64,000 nucleotides of DNA from positions 21,256 to 85,255 of the forward strand of contig WHVA01000482.1 in the NCBI GenBank assembly GCA_015179125.1, read 5' to 3'. A program made the translations under genes and the position numbers. Positions within the stretch are counted from its first letter, which is position 1, and every line of letters starts with the position of its first letter. The notes under the pieces were generated by a model that saw nothing but the letters and a program-made list of their open reading frames with translations, ran no database searches and had not been told where the DNA came from. Source of the DNA: Gautieria morchelliformis (Eukaryota > Basidiomycota > Agaricomycetes > Gomphales > Gomphaceae). This document shows, piece by piece, positions 22,130 through 33,521 of the stretch.

Positions 22130-25100
22130 ATGATTTCGATCAGCCTCCTTCCCCCATGAAAAACAGTCTGGGGGATGGCAATGACATCTCATTTGAGCTG
22201 ATTTTTTGTCCATATCAGCCCATCCCTGATGCCAAACCTTGGGTGGGTGTCCGGGTGTGCCATGAGCTTCGAGAACATGGTGTCTTCATGGCTTCAACAC
22301 AGAAATGTCAGAATGGCTTCATATTGACTGTGCGAAGGAAGGGTACCAGGCAAGCAACATGACGTGCATGTGTAGAGGCGTGCCGTCATTGCCAGCAGCA
22401 ATGGTGTGGACGTTGTCATCAGGTTTGGGGGCGACGTCCATCTCTGGGTCCCTTGCGGGACTTCCGTGCAAGGCGGCGGCTTCGGCTGTCCATGCCTCCA
22501 TTTTCTCTGTGAGGCAGATCGACCGTCTTGCTGCGGCTGCCCGTAGTTCGATGTATCTATCGGTGGGCAGTAGCTCTCCATCTGGATCGAGGCATTCGTC
22601 GGCGTTGAGGAACATGTGTTGTGGGTGTTGATTGTCACTCGTGTCATTCTTGTTGTATCGAGAGAGACAGTCCACGACTTTGTTCTCAACACCGTCAACA
22701 TGCACGATGTTGAAGTTGAAATGGGAGAGGAACTCCCACCATCTGACCTGTCGGTCAGATAGGTTCTTCTGGGTCTCGAAGTATTCAAAGCCCTTGTGGT
22801 CAGTCACTAGGGTGAATTTTCTCCCCAGGAGCTTGTCTTCCCATTTCATCAGGGCCTTGAGCACGGCAATCGTTTCGTGCTTGTGGGTCCTGTAGTGCTG
22901 TTGGGCCATGCTGAACTTCTTTAACAAGAAACCCGCTGGCCGGCATGTTTTCCACTCGGGGCCCTGGCCATATATGGTGCCGACGTCTGACTTCGATCCA
23001 TTCGTGATGACCCAGATAGGGTCGTTGCTCCGGGGGTCGACCTGTTGTAGGATGGGGGCCTTTCAGGCCACTGCCATTATGCTTTGTAGGCACTTGTCCA
23101 GCAGCAGTGTCTGTTCGAACGGCCGGTTGTTGCAGACACACCCTGATAATGGGGTGGTGTATGCGCTCACGTCTGGCATGTAATGTGCCAGGTATTGTAT
23201 GAGCCCGAGGAAGCGTTGGACATTGTTGAACGTCCTGGGCCTCCTCCATTCGCAGATGCATTGCATTTTGTCCACATCCACGTGCACGCCTTGGCCGTCT
23301 ATGATGTGGCCAAGACACTCCATTCGTTCCAAATAAAGGTTGACTTTCTTCTTGCTCAAGAAGAGGTGGTTTTTGCGTAGTCTGTTGAAGACTATGCTGA
23401 GGTATTCTTTGTGTTCCTTAATCAAGTGTGAGAAGACGAATATATCGTCGATGTCGCATTGCAATCTCCCATCTGGATTACTTGACTTCGGAATGTGCCA
23501 AGTATTATAGGAAAAGCCATCTTTGTGACGTCTTCAGGACAGTGCTCATATGTTTCAGACATATTGAGCTTTGTCTGGTATCGGCAGTGCGCTATGTCAC
23601 TGTGGATAATGTCCTGATCTGGGGAGGGCGTAACGTCCTTCACCATATTCCCGTTCTGCTGGTGCAGATCGCAGACCATGTGTAGTGTGCCGTTTTTCCT
23701 TGGCAGGCAGAGCATTGGCACCGCTTGGTGTGCCACCGCTGGTGTACACCACCCTGTGGTGGTGTATCTTTCCAATTTGACGGAAGGTTCTTCACGGAAG
23801 TGCTCTGGGCACTTAGGCAGTCGATACCGCATGCATTTGTTGCGATCAACGAGATTGATCTCATGGTTGACCTCCCTTAGAGGTGGGAGCTCAAGTGAAA
23901 TACCACTGACGAGGTCAGTGATCTTTTCCATGCGCAAGGAATGTCATCGTCTGTGAGCACGATGCCAGCATGGCAAGATGCCATTGAGCGCCTTGTGCGT
24001 CTATTCGGTCCTGCTGAGCGCGGGAGTGCCTTCTTCTTCCTCAGCACCTTCATTGTCAGATGGGCGCATCTCTCCCTGCACGTATAGGGAGAGCTTGAGC
24101 ATGAGTCGTTTTGCGACTCACCCTCCTGGATTCAATGGGCTTGAGTGGACCGTGGCCCGGAGGTGAGTCTGCTCACCTTCAGTGCCTGGTCCTCTTTCAA
24201 CGAGTCTTCATCGAAGGATCCCTTGCCCGTGGGGATTTTTTCATCACCTATACGAATCGTCCCTGGGATAGAGAAGTCTAGGGTGACACCTAACTTCCTC
24301 AGGAAGAGTGTCCTGAGGATTGCTTCATAGTATTTGACGTTCGCTATGTCGAAATACTCGTCATGGAGTTTATGACCGAATTTAATGGTCATGTTCGTTC
24401 CATAATTGATTGTGGAACAACTACTGATGCATGCTAATTGCAGCTCAATTGGCTGTTCTAGGGCAAATGTCTTCATGCCCGTGGCCTGCATGAATTCAGG
24501 GGAGATCAGCACCCCTTCACTCCCACTGTCGAGGAGACAGTGGGCCTTCACGCCATTGATCTCTCAGTACCCTGACTGGGTATGGTTTAGTTTTGTGGCT
24601 GTGGCACGATCACTGCTTGCTCTGATGGTGATACATTGGTTCGAACACCTTATCTACCTTATCTGGGGTGGCCGCTGCGCAGGTTGCCATTACTCTGGCG
24701 GCACCATCATTGTCCAGCGTGACTCTAAACGTGCTGGATCTGTATGCGGTCTGATTGTCCACTGTTTCTTCGTCCCAGTCATAATACTGGGATGGCTTGG
24801 GCTCCTATTCGTCTACATGAGCCTCTGCATCTCCCTGATCCTCATCATTTTGAGGCTCACCCTCCCCCTCTTCATCAATTTGTGGAAGAGGGGCGTGGTT
24901 GGGATCTGGGTCCGGACCTTGTCATCGCCATGTCTTGCGCCTGCTGTCCATATGCCAGACTTGAGCCATGGACACTCCACTTTTCTGTGCCCTGGCTGGC
25001 CACATTCAAAGCATGTGATGCTGCTTGGGGTGTTGGCGGGCCAATCCGGTGGTCGACCCAATGACTTTGGCGGGAAGCTCAGTTTCGACGAGCTTCCCGA

Positions 25101-26045
25101 GGCCTGAGGCTGTTTAGTCTCAGGTGGGCATCCCACCAGGGCAGGGCCCAGCGGCTGTGGATGCTGGGACGTGCCACTCCTCTGGAAGGGGCAGCCCTGC
25201 TTGGGCCTGTCTGTGGTGCTGGTTTGTTCAGCGCAAACCGTGATGCACTGGCGGTGGCGGCCACGCTCTCTGCTCGACACATCCCCATGTTGTAGCGGGA
25301 CACTTCCTCAATCATGCGGGCTGATTTGAAGAGCTGCTTTGTGCACTGTAGCCCTTCTTGAGGACCTCATTGTGCAGTGTTTCACGCCGTGCTGACATGA
25401 AATGCCTCCGGAACGTGTAGTCGTCTGGCGGCTGTATCATGTGAGCCGTGTATTTTGTGAGGTCGTTCAGCATTTCCTGAACGGTCTTTGTAACCTGCAT
25501 AACCGTGTTGAACTTGTTCGATGCGTGGTGGTATGTCATGGTGTGCAGGAACCGCTTCTGCAGGCCCTGCATCACCGTCCCCAAGGTCCTATCGCAGACC
25601 TTGCGGTTGAAACATGGAATGTTTCGAAGAAATGATTCTTGGGCCTCACCGGTGACGCGAGTGCCCATGTACCCAACCTGCATATCGATGCTGCTCAGTC
25701 CCAACAGGCAATTCATCTTGAGCCATCTCAAGATGGCCGTGACAAAGACCTCGAACTCTTTGAGGTCAGACCCTCCCGTATGGTTCAGGATGGGCCAGTT
25801 TCACGCCGGCCTTTGCCAGTGTCGACTTCTCAGGGTCCATGTCAATGGCATCAGCCATCATGACACATATCATTCGTGTGATACCGTCTTATGGCTCATG
25901 CTTTCTGGCTGGTTCGGTATGCCCTGGCCCTCAGTTGGGGCCATAGACCAGTCGCACGGCTGTGATGTCACACAGACCATGTCAGTGTATGCTCTGACTG
26001 GGGCCGGCTTTGGGCTGGGCGCCTCTGGTGCCCGGGCTTCTGGTG
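22130..26045 (-). pseudogene. G1 gypsy gag-pol, second copy
   Basis: On the minus strand from right to left: Gag (25312-25950, e.g. WLKMNCLLGLSSIDMQVGYM), CCHC zinc knuckle (CFECGQPGHRKVEC, about 25000), protease (CLLDSGSEGVLISPEFM, 24490-24540), RT (NGTLHMVCDLHQQNG at 23640-23700; IDDIFVFSHLIKEH at 23410-23455, so the YxDD box reads IDD), RNase H (YRTHKHETIAVLKAL to VVDCLSRYN, 22650-22880) and the pre-integrase phrase HPRFGIRDGLIWTKNQLK (22160-22240). The integrase core and both LTRs are absent. Several stops and frameshifts mark it as dead. Confidence 0.88.
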
Positions 26046-26299
26046 GGGGCGCGTGACGAGTGTCGCCCGTCAGTCCCGCGTTGCGCAGACGCAGCCTACT
26101 ATTGTAGGCTGCGCGCGCTTGCCATGCATCTTGTATGGTACAGCTCGGAATAGCGCCAATTTTCGAACGCACGGTCAAAGACGCTCACGATTAAGAACAA
26201 GAAGATTCGGAGAAAGTCCGACACTCACGCCTCACGCTCCAGCATCCCCCACAAGAGTCTGGACGGGGCCGCGCCCACTATTACTGCTATTACTAGTAC

Positions 26300-28447
26300 T
26301 CATGTCCTTGCCTTTGGCGGAGGTTCCGAGATACAGACGCCGGCATAGACTTCGTCCTGGGCGAAGGACGCGTACATCGCCTCCAGGTCGCTTGCGAAGT
26401 TCTGCTCGATGGCGCGGCGTCTGGGGCGGTGCGGCGCGTGACGCGACGACAAGTCAAAAACCCGCGGGTGGCATGAGGGCTTTTGTATGGATGACGAACC
26501 TGATGTTGCCCTTGACGACGGTGCGCGGGAGTGCTTTCGCGGGGACGATTTTGATCATGCGCACGACTTGTATGCGCTCGTGGAGATACCTGGCGGGCAG
26601 CAGCCAACAATGCACAATGCTACATTCTATGAACACCCTGAAAAGGGGGGAACCTGGCGGCAAAACCATACACGTACCGCAGAGAGTGGAAATCGCTCGT
26701 GCGTTTGATGATCTCTCGCTTCAGCTCCAACTCCGCAGCGGGCGTAGCGGCGGGCACACGGGGCTCGACGAAGAGCGCGGGGTAAGGGCGGCCGTTGCCC
26801 ACGACGACGCAGTTGGCGACGATATCCGCGCACGTCGTGTACACGTTGTCCTCGATAGCCCTGCGCAACGCACACGTCAGTCAATCAGCACTCCAGAACG
26901 ACATCACACCGTTCACTTGGTATCGAGACGTTCGCTCCACTGGCTTTTGATCCAGTCGTCGTCACGGCCGCGGAAGAGATACTTGCCGGGCTCGGGCTCT
27001 TCGAATAGGTCTCCGCTGCGCCAGCCGCCGTCGGGCGTGCGCAGGGCGGCGATGGGGAGATCGGGCGAGTCGGGGAGGATCCACAGCTCGAGGAGACGAC
27101 CGTATTCGGCGCCGTCGATGGACGTGGGGCCGACGGGGACCATTTTGTACGAGATATTGGGAAGCATGCGAAGACGACGGTCTCCAATGTCAGAAGTGAG
27201 GAGCCCGCCTGGGGAAAGGGTGAGAGGGGGAAGGCGGGGAAGTTCAGGCGGAAGGGCGTACCACATTCAGTGCAGCCAAAGCTGTTCTGAGTACAAGGTA
27301 AATCCACATACTATGGAATGAAAGGGGCTGGTTACCGTCATGGGAATGCCCTGGGCAACCGCCCAATCCTCGAGCTCGGGGGAGAGCGGCATGCATGCGT
27401 AGGTAACCTGTCGCGACTGTTTGAGGAGGGCAAGTAGGCCCGGTTCGACGACACCTCCACGGGCGTCGTCCAGGTGCCTACGCAAGACACCCGTGAACTG
27501 GATGATGCGGTTGACACCTGCAACGCGAATCAGGCTCGCGAGTTCGTGAGAATCGAAGTCGATACGTGTGGGCTGGACAAGGCACCCCGCGAGGTGAAAG
27601 ATGAGCTGCAAAACTACGACACAAGGTGAATAGTAGCGCAACAGGGTAGAAGGAGACACTTACGACAGATCTCCAAGGCATGGGAGAAGGATTCACTTGG
27701 AGAGCGTCAACGGAGAAGACTAGGGGTGTGATGGATACGCACGTCCAGATAAAAACGTCTTGGGTGTCGAAGTCGCCGCTACAGAAAGCGTCGCGTGACT
27801 TGTGCTGGACGGTTTCAAGCCACTGGTTAGTCTGTGGGACAACCTTGGGCATGCCGGAAACAGAGCCGCTACTGTGGTAGATGAACAGATAGTCGTCGGG
27901 CTTGGCGGCAGGAAGGTCAGGTAGGGGAAAGGCAGCAATATCGGCATCACTAATGGTGGTGTAGTCCGTGGCGACATAGCAAGGGAGTGTGGTGCCAGAC
28001 TCGCGAAGAAGTGTGGTCTTGGCGGGGTCGTGGACGATGGCCTTGCCGGCACCCTTGGCAAGGAGCTCGTAGACGATGCGGGTGTTGGGGAGCTCGAAAC
28101 CAAACATTTGGGGAATAAAGCCGGCTCGACTGATGGCGAAAATGGTGATAACATCGGAATAGGTGAAACCACGAACCCTGAGCGCAGAGAGTAAGCAGAA
28201 TTCGATATAAAAACACGGAGTTAACTCGCCATACGCCGACGACAGATCGGGGAGGAAGACCTTGCGAGGCAAGTTTTGTGAGCCAATATTTGGCCATGCG
28301 CTCAATATCCGCCTGGAAGTCTTTATACGAGACATTTACCCATTCGCGGCCGAGCGCGCCTGGCTTGGGGAGCTTGAAGATGGGGGCGTGAGGGTGAGAT
28401 GCGACGCGAGCACGGAGAGCCTCAAAGTGAATGAATGTGGCAGGCAT
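26300..28447 (-). CDS. Stand-alone adenylate-forming (NRPS-like/ANL) enzyme, 9 exons
   Basis: Predicted 550-residue protein that would activate a carboxylic acid with ATP to an acyl-adenylate. Exons (minus): 28447-28230, 28177-27739, 27670-27664, 27613-27336, 27286-27262, 27208-26917, 26860-26678, 26589-26500, 26420-26300; they sum to 551 codons with matching phases. ANL motifs: P-loop-like YHSSGSVSGMPKVV (about 172), FGCTECGG (about 316), SGDLFEE (about 386), GRDDDWIK (about 400) and LPRTVVKGNIR with the catalytic Lys (about 505). No carrier domain follows, so it is a single-module enzyme; the substrate is unknown. Exon 3 has only 7 bases, and intron 1 uses a GC donor (GCGAGT). All exons are open, making this the best intact host gene here. 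Confidence 0.85.
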
Positions 28448-28502
28448 GGCGGGCGGTGAGAGGCAAGCTTTGGACGTTCAACGTCATTGGATGCGGACGT
28501 CC

Positions 28503-28510
28503 CTTATATA
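28503..28510 (-). promoter_or_regulatory. Putative TATA box of the adenylating-enzyme gene
   Basis: TATATAAG on the minus strand, about 56 bases before the ATG at 28447. The position suits a fungal core promoter with a short leader. Confidence 0.5.
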
Positions 28511-29021
28511 CACTAGGCAGCTGGACTTGTCGCCGAAAAGTGGGATGGACCGTCACAAAGGGCGAGGCCTGGAGCGACGGGCGAGACGGCACCGGCTAAC
28601 AAGGAAAAGGTAACGGATGCGCCCAAGACCTGAGATCGTCGGCGCATTCGACGGCAAAGCTAACTGTGATGAAACATTAAGATTCCAAGCAAACCAAAGT
28701 ATTTTACTGGCGAGAAGGCCGAGCGAGCGAGAGAGGCATGTGACTGAGTGACACTCTGATCAGGGTTTGTGTTTACTTCACCTTTGCAACGCGCGCCAGG
28801 TAAACCTGTAATACGACCTGATATACGCAGTTGACCGCCAAAGTAAAGTAGCCCAGGCAGGTACATGGTGGTGCCATTACTAATCCAGGTATACTCAGGC
28901 ACACTACCTGCTTGAGCAGCACCACCACACTCAGGTTGTTGGAGTCAGGGTCGGTAAGCGGAGAACGCAGGGCCAAGTAGGTTAGGGGAAGGATTTATCA
29001 TCGTATAGTAAAATAGTATTA
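28511..29021. other. Non-coding stretch between the adenylating-enzyme gene and copia K1
   Basis: No gene supported. Presumably it contains the remaining promoter of the enzyme gene. Confidence 0.5.
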
Positions 29022-29252
29022 CTGGCCTCGGTCAAGTATGACCGAGGCCCTATATCTACTCGCTCCACAACCGCTAACCCCTCAGTGAACTGGCCGTTCA
29101 CTGAGGTACGTGCCCCCATCCCATTATGTATCCTAATGGTATACTTACTGTCATGTAGGCTTCATACTATTAGGTAGAGTACTTATATACACTCAGTGAA
29201 CTGGCCGTTCACTGAGGCTTCATACTATTAGATACTGCGCATAACCGCTACA
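29022..29252 (+). repeat. K1 5' LTR remnant, hairpin-rich
   Basis: Ends ...CATAACCGCTACA directly before the primer-binding site. It contains a perfect 11-bp-arm hairpin (about 29022-29048, GGCCTCGGTCA arm), and two copies (29081-29106, 29190-29216) of a palindrome built on CTCAGTGAAC and GTTCACTGAG; GCTTCATACTATTAG is also repeated. The left boundary of the LTR is uncertain because no 3' partner survives. Confidence 0.55.
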
Positions 29253-29265
29253 GGTTATGGGCCCC
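29253..29265 (+). promoter_or_regulatory. K1 primer-binding site overlapping the gag start
   Basis: GGTTATGGGCCCC follows the LTR end without a gap. It is complementary to the anticodon arm of eukaryotic initiator tRNA-Met (loop CAU), the half-tRNA primer known for Drosophila copia and yeast Ty5. The ATG inside it (29257) is the only start that keeps the conserved Gag N-terminus. Confidence 0.7.
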
Positions 29266-31674
29266 GCAGAGCCCACAACGTCTACTCCCACCTCCAAGTC
29301 GTTCGTCGTCCCGAAGCTGGCCAGGGACGGCACGAACTGGGTCACCTGGAAAAGCCAGACGTTAGCTACGCTGGCGGCGACCCGTGGTGCGAAGCGCCAC
29401 CTAGAAGGGACTGCTCGGATCCCTCGCACGCTCCCGACGTACCCTAACGGCTACACGCTCACAGACAAGGAGGAAGAGGACCTAGAGGATCTCGAGAAAC
29501 GCTGGGATGACTACAATCAGCGCGAGGCAGCGATAATGGCACAAATATTTACCACTGTCCCCGATAGCGTCCTCATCGAAGTCCGCAACCTAGCGACAGC
29601 AAAGGAAGTCTGGGAGGCCGTATGTGCAAAGCACGAGACAAGGGCACTCACGGTCAAGGTTGACATGCGACGACGCATGTACGAGCTGAAATGCGAGGAC
29701 GAATCGAACATCCGCACGCACCTGGAATCCCTCATGAGAATGCAGGAGCAACTCGCAGGGATGAACGCGGGACTCACCGATGACGACCTTGTCACCGTCA
29801 TCCTCGGCTCGCTCCCGAAGTCGTATCGGCCGCTCATCAATGCGATAACGATGTCGGCGACTCACGCAAAGGCAAGACTTGAACCAGACCAGGTAGTCAG
29901 CACTCTAATCGACGAGTTTGAGCGATTAGCAATCGAAGAACGACAATTGAAGGCAAGTGAGAATGCACTCGCGGTGGTCAAGAGTCGTGGAAAGCACCAG
30001 CCACGCAGCAGTGGTTCCAATACCACGCGGACAGATGTGGAATGTTGGAAGTGCGGCAAAAAGGGGCACCTCAAAGCAGACTGTCGTTCTAATGGCAAGA
30101 AAAAAGAAAAAAAGGGCGAGGACAAGAAAGGAGGCGACTCGGCGAACGCAGCAGTAGAAGGCGAGGATTTCGCCTTTACCGCGACGCTCGCTGGGACCGC
30201 GCTTGCGCGGGGAACAAGTCGGTCAACGGGGCGAGAAGTCGACGTGTACGACTCGGGCGCGTCAGGCCACATGTTGCCGAATAGGCATCGCTTCATCACC
30301 TTCAATGAGATTGCACCACAGACGGTCACTGCCGCGGACAAGACAGTCTTCAAGGCTACCGGGATAGGCAGCATGAAGATCGGAATACCTAACGGTAGAA
30401 CGACAACGTACGTTACCTTGAAGGACGTACTGTACTGTCCCGATCTCGCGTTTACACTCGTCTCCCTAACGCGATGCGACGCGGCTGGCTACACTGTTCT
30501 ACTCAAGAATCAGAAATGTTTAATTCGAGACAAGAAAGGAACGTTACTTGGTCAAATCCCACTCTCGAATGGCCTGTATAAAGTAGAACATCAGTCTACT
30601 GCAGCAGCAGCGAGTACTACACGAAAAGTACTCACATTGGACGAGTTACACCGCCGGATGGGACACATATCGCCCCAGGCCGCTCGCAAGCTCATCCGAG
30701 ACCAAATCGTCACTGGACTAGATCTCGACATGGCGAGTCAGCCAGGCTTTTGCATGGAGTGTGCACAAGCCAAACCTACCCGAAAATCCGTGCCACAGAA
30801 ACGGGAGGGGCCGTGAGCCACCAAATTCGGCGAAAAAGTGCACTCGGACGTCTGGGGGCCCGCAAACCCCCAGAGCTACGACGGAAAGGACTATTTCGTC
30901 AGTTTCACCGACGACTATAACCGGTGGACTTACCTGGTACCAATGGCTAGGAAAAGCGACGCGTTCAACTGCTATAAGCAGTACGAGGCGTGGGTCGAGA
31001 CGCAATATAACGCAAAAATAAAACGCTTACAGACTGACCGCGGGGGAGAATACCTCTCCGACGCCTTCACGGCCCACCTAAAGTCAAAGGGGACGACCCG
31101 GAGCCTCACGGTGCACGATACCCCTGAAGAAAACGGCGTGTCAGAACGTTTGAACAGGACACTGCTAGAACACGCACGTGCAATGCTCCTGGCAGCTGGA
31201 TTACCGAAGTTTCTGTGGACTGAAGCGGTACAGCACGCGGTCTGGCTGAAAAACCGGACTTCAACGCGTGCACTCAACGGCAGGACGCCGTATGAGATTG
31301 TGCACGGCGTGAAGCCGGATCTCACGGACCTACCAGAATGGGGAACTAGAGTCTATGTTCTAAAAGAAAGCAGCAGTAAGCTAGACTCGAAGGCGGATGA
31401 AGGAAAATGGGTGGGGTATAGCGATGAGAGCAAAGGGCACAGGGTCTACTGGCCCGGGAAACGCCGCGTCACAGTCGAAAGGAACGTCACGTTTGACGCC
31501 TTTGTCCATGTGACCCCCAACGACGGTCTGACTGAGGGGGAGTCGTCCGCTCCAGACACTCAGGACGTTGTCGGCGGCGTTCCCGCTCCTCGCACACCCC
31601 ACCAGCACCCGCCACTACAACCCCCGGACCCGGAAGCAGGCCCCGCAGACACCGGGCGAATCTGCCTGGTGTAA
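29257..31674 (+). pseudogene. K1 copia Gag-Pol, truncated after integrase
   Basis: A Ty1/copia polyprotein in one frame except for a TGA at 30814-30816. Order: Gag/UBN2-like region (WVTWKSQTLATLAA, GSLPKSYRPLINAI), CCHC knuckle (CWKCGKKGHLKADC, residue about 262), protease DSGASGHM (about 331), GAG-pre-integrase (ELHRRMGHIS to CMECAQAKPTRK), integrase with DDE residues in HSDVWGP, TDRGGEY and ENGVSERLN. The RT and RNase H that follow integrase in copia are absent: coding homology ends near 31640, just left of the non-LTR element. The TGA would be CGA (Arg) before one C-to-T change. Start chosen at the PBS ATG because the next Met is about 95 codons downstream. Confidence 0.9.
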
Positions 31675-31684
31675 GTATCATCAC
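31673..31684 (+). repeat. TSD of the non-LTR element, left copy
   Basis: AAGTATCATCAC; the identical 12-mer follows the poly-A tail at 37690-37701. Confidence 0.9.
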
Positions 31685-31832
31685 AAAACTTTCTCACGCT
31701 AACCATAACAACCAAAACCATCCAAACGTTTTTTCTCACATACACACCAACCATAGACACACATAGAGTATCGCAAACAGAACCTTGCGATAGATCCTTC
31801 GTTTCCACAAAAAGAAACGAGTCAAAAGGGTC

Positions 31833-33521
31833 ATGCCTTCGAGCACAGACCCACCGCCCTTCGGGGCATCTCAGCCACGTACGCGAGCTAGCAACCAGCA
31901 GAACAGCAGTAAGACCAGAGCCGAACTCCTAGCAGACCCCTACACAAATGTTCGCACGAAAGAGGCAGTGCGCAGCTTCCTGGACAAGCAAGGCTACTGC
32001 GCAAAGGAGGATCCCATAACAACGGAGGCACTCAGCTACATGCTCTTGTCAATAGCTCAAAGCGCAATGGGCAAGGCGATGCAGGAGGGAATCAGGTCGG
32101 TTGCCATCCTCATGGTGGAAGGAGCAGTCAGGAGCGTGGGAGAGGCAGTGATGCAGTATGTCGAGGAACAGATGAAGCCAACCATCGACCATGCGGAAGC
32201 GGTGACGGAGGCGGCAAGGAATGTGATGGAGCATGCTCAGGCAACGGCGGAAGAGGTAGCTCGACGAGTCAAGGAATCCAGCGAGACGAGAACAGGAACG
32301 GGCGGGGAAAAAGGGGGAGAGATGCCAGGCACAACGTACGCGGCGGCGCTGAGAGGGAACGTACCGCTCTCGCACCCTAACAACCTAGCCAGAGCGAGGG
32401 CACGCGAGCGTCAGATACTCATAGACAACGACCCAAAGGCTCAGCAAAATGCGCTCGGAGAACTCACCGAGATAGAACTAGTCGCCAAAGCCAATGAAGC
32501 CGTGGCCCAGCTTGACCAAGCGGCGGAGCTGGAGGAAGAGAGTTTTGTGGGATGCAAGAGGCTAGCCAACGGCGGTATAGTCTTCGAGTTATGCGCTCCC
32601 AAAGCCGCCAAGTGGATACAGTCCCACAAAAGAGAGTTCACCGAGAAGTTCAGCGGGGCGGCCATCGTAAAGGACAGAGCGGTCTCAGTCATCGTGGAAT
32701 ATGTACTACTCAGTCACTCACCAGAGGCCCTTGCTGAGCTCAGAAAGATTGAACGAGACTCCAGGCTCTCCCCCAACACGCTGATATCAACGAGATGGAT
32801 AAAGCCGGTTCATAGAAGGACAGAAGGGCAGCGATCGGCGCACATAATAGTGAAGTTTGCCACAACAGAAGCTGCAAACCAGAGCATCAGGGACGGCCTC
32901 ATCATATTGGGAAAACGAACCTGGGCCCGAAGAATGAAAAGGGAGCCAAGGCGCTGCCTCAAGTGCCAAAAGTATAATGCCAGACACATGGCAGCGGAAT
33001 GTACAGATGCGGAAAAATGCGGCACGTGCGGAAACGCTCATAGGACAGCAGACTGTGAAGAAACAGATCCGAGTAAGTTCAAATGTGTGAACTGTGATGA
33101 GCACGGCCATGTGTCATGGGATAGGACTTGCCCCAGGTTCAGGGCGGCGTGCCAGGCCTTGGAGAAGGCCGACATGGAACACACCTATAAGTATTTCCCC
33201 AATGATAGCCCGTGGACGTGGGAGCAGCAAGGGGACCTGGAAGGGATGGAGGATGCGGGCGAGCTCTTCAGGAGGGCTAGCGCCCAGAACGAGGCCAGGC
33301 AGCGCAGTGCAGAGGAGCAGGCCTACGGGGGCTGGAGAACCATCAGCAGGGGCCGGGCAAATGGTGAGCACAGAGGTGGCAACCCACAGAGAGGGCACCA
33401 AGACCCCGGATGGGCGAACATCTCGAGCAGGCAGAGGCGACTTGATGAATTCGGCATAGGAGCGGGGCAGACTGAAGAACACCAGAGAGAAGACAACGAC
33501 AACAACTTGTACCAAGGATGA
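31833..33521 (+). CDS. LINE ORF1, Gag-like RNA-binding protein
   Basis: 562 residues. It binds the element RNA. The N-terminal half is helical and Ala/Glu-rich (about residues 60-140, likely coiled coil). Three Cys-rich knuckles follow one another from about residue 374: CLKCQKYNARHMAAEC, CGTCGNAHRTADC and CVNCDEHGHVSWDRTC, the usual Gag-like array of Tad/I-type elements. The C-terminal 100 residues are Gly/Arg/Gln-rich. The stop TGA (33519-33521) overlaps the ORF2 ATG, a layout suited to coupled termination-reinitiation. The frame is intact. Confidence 0.9.
   Translation: MPSSTDPPPFGASQPRTRASNQQNSSKTRAELLADPYTNVRTKEAVRSFLDKQGYCAKEDPITTEALSYMLLSIAQSAMGKAMQEGIRSVAILMVEGAVRSVGEAVMQYVEEQMKPTIDHAEAVTEAARNVMEHAQATAEEVARRVKESSETRTGTGGEKGGEMPGTTYAAALRGNVPLSHPNNLARARARERQILIDNDPKAQQNALGELTEIELVAKANEAVAQLDQAAELEEESFVGCKRLANGGIVFELCAPKAAKWIQSHKREFTEKFSGAAIVKDRAVSVIVEYVLLSHSPEALAELRKIERDSRLSPNTLISTRWIKPVHRRTEGQRSAHIIVKFATTEAANQSIRDGLIILGKRTWARRMKREPRRCLKCQKYNARHMAAECTDAEKCGTCGNAHRTADCEETDPSKFKCVNCDEHGHVSWDRTCPRFRAACQALEKADMEHTYKYFPNDSPWTWEQQGDLEGMEDAGELFRRASAQNEARQRSAEEQAYGGWRTISRGRANGEHRGGNPQRGHQDPGWANISSRQRRLDEFGIGAGQTEEHQREDNDNNLYQG

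Noticed and set aside
26053-27321. Plus-strand 422-codon ORF
   Set aside because: It is antisense to the adenylating-enzyme exons, whose motifs and splice phases support the minus strand.
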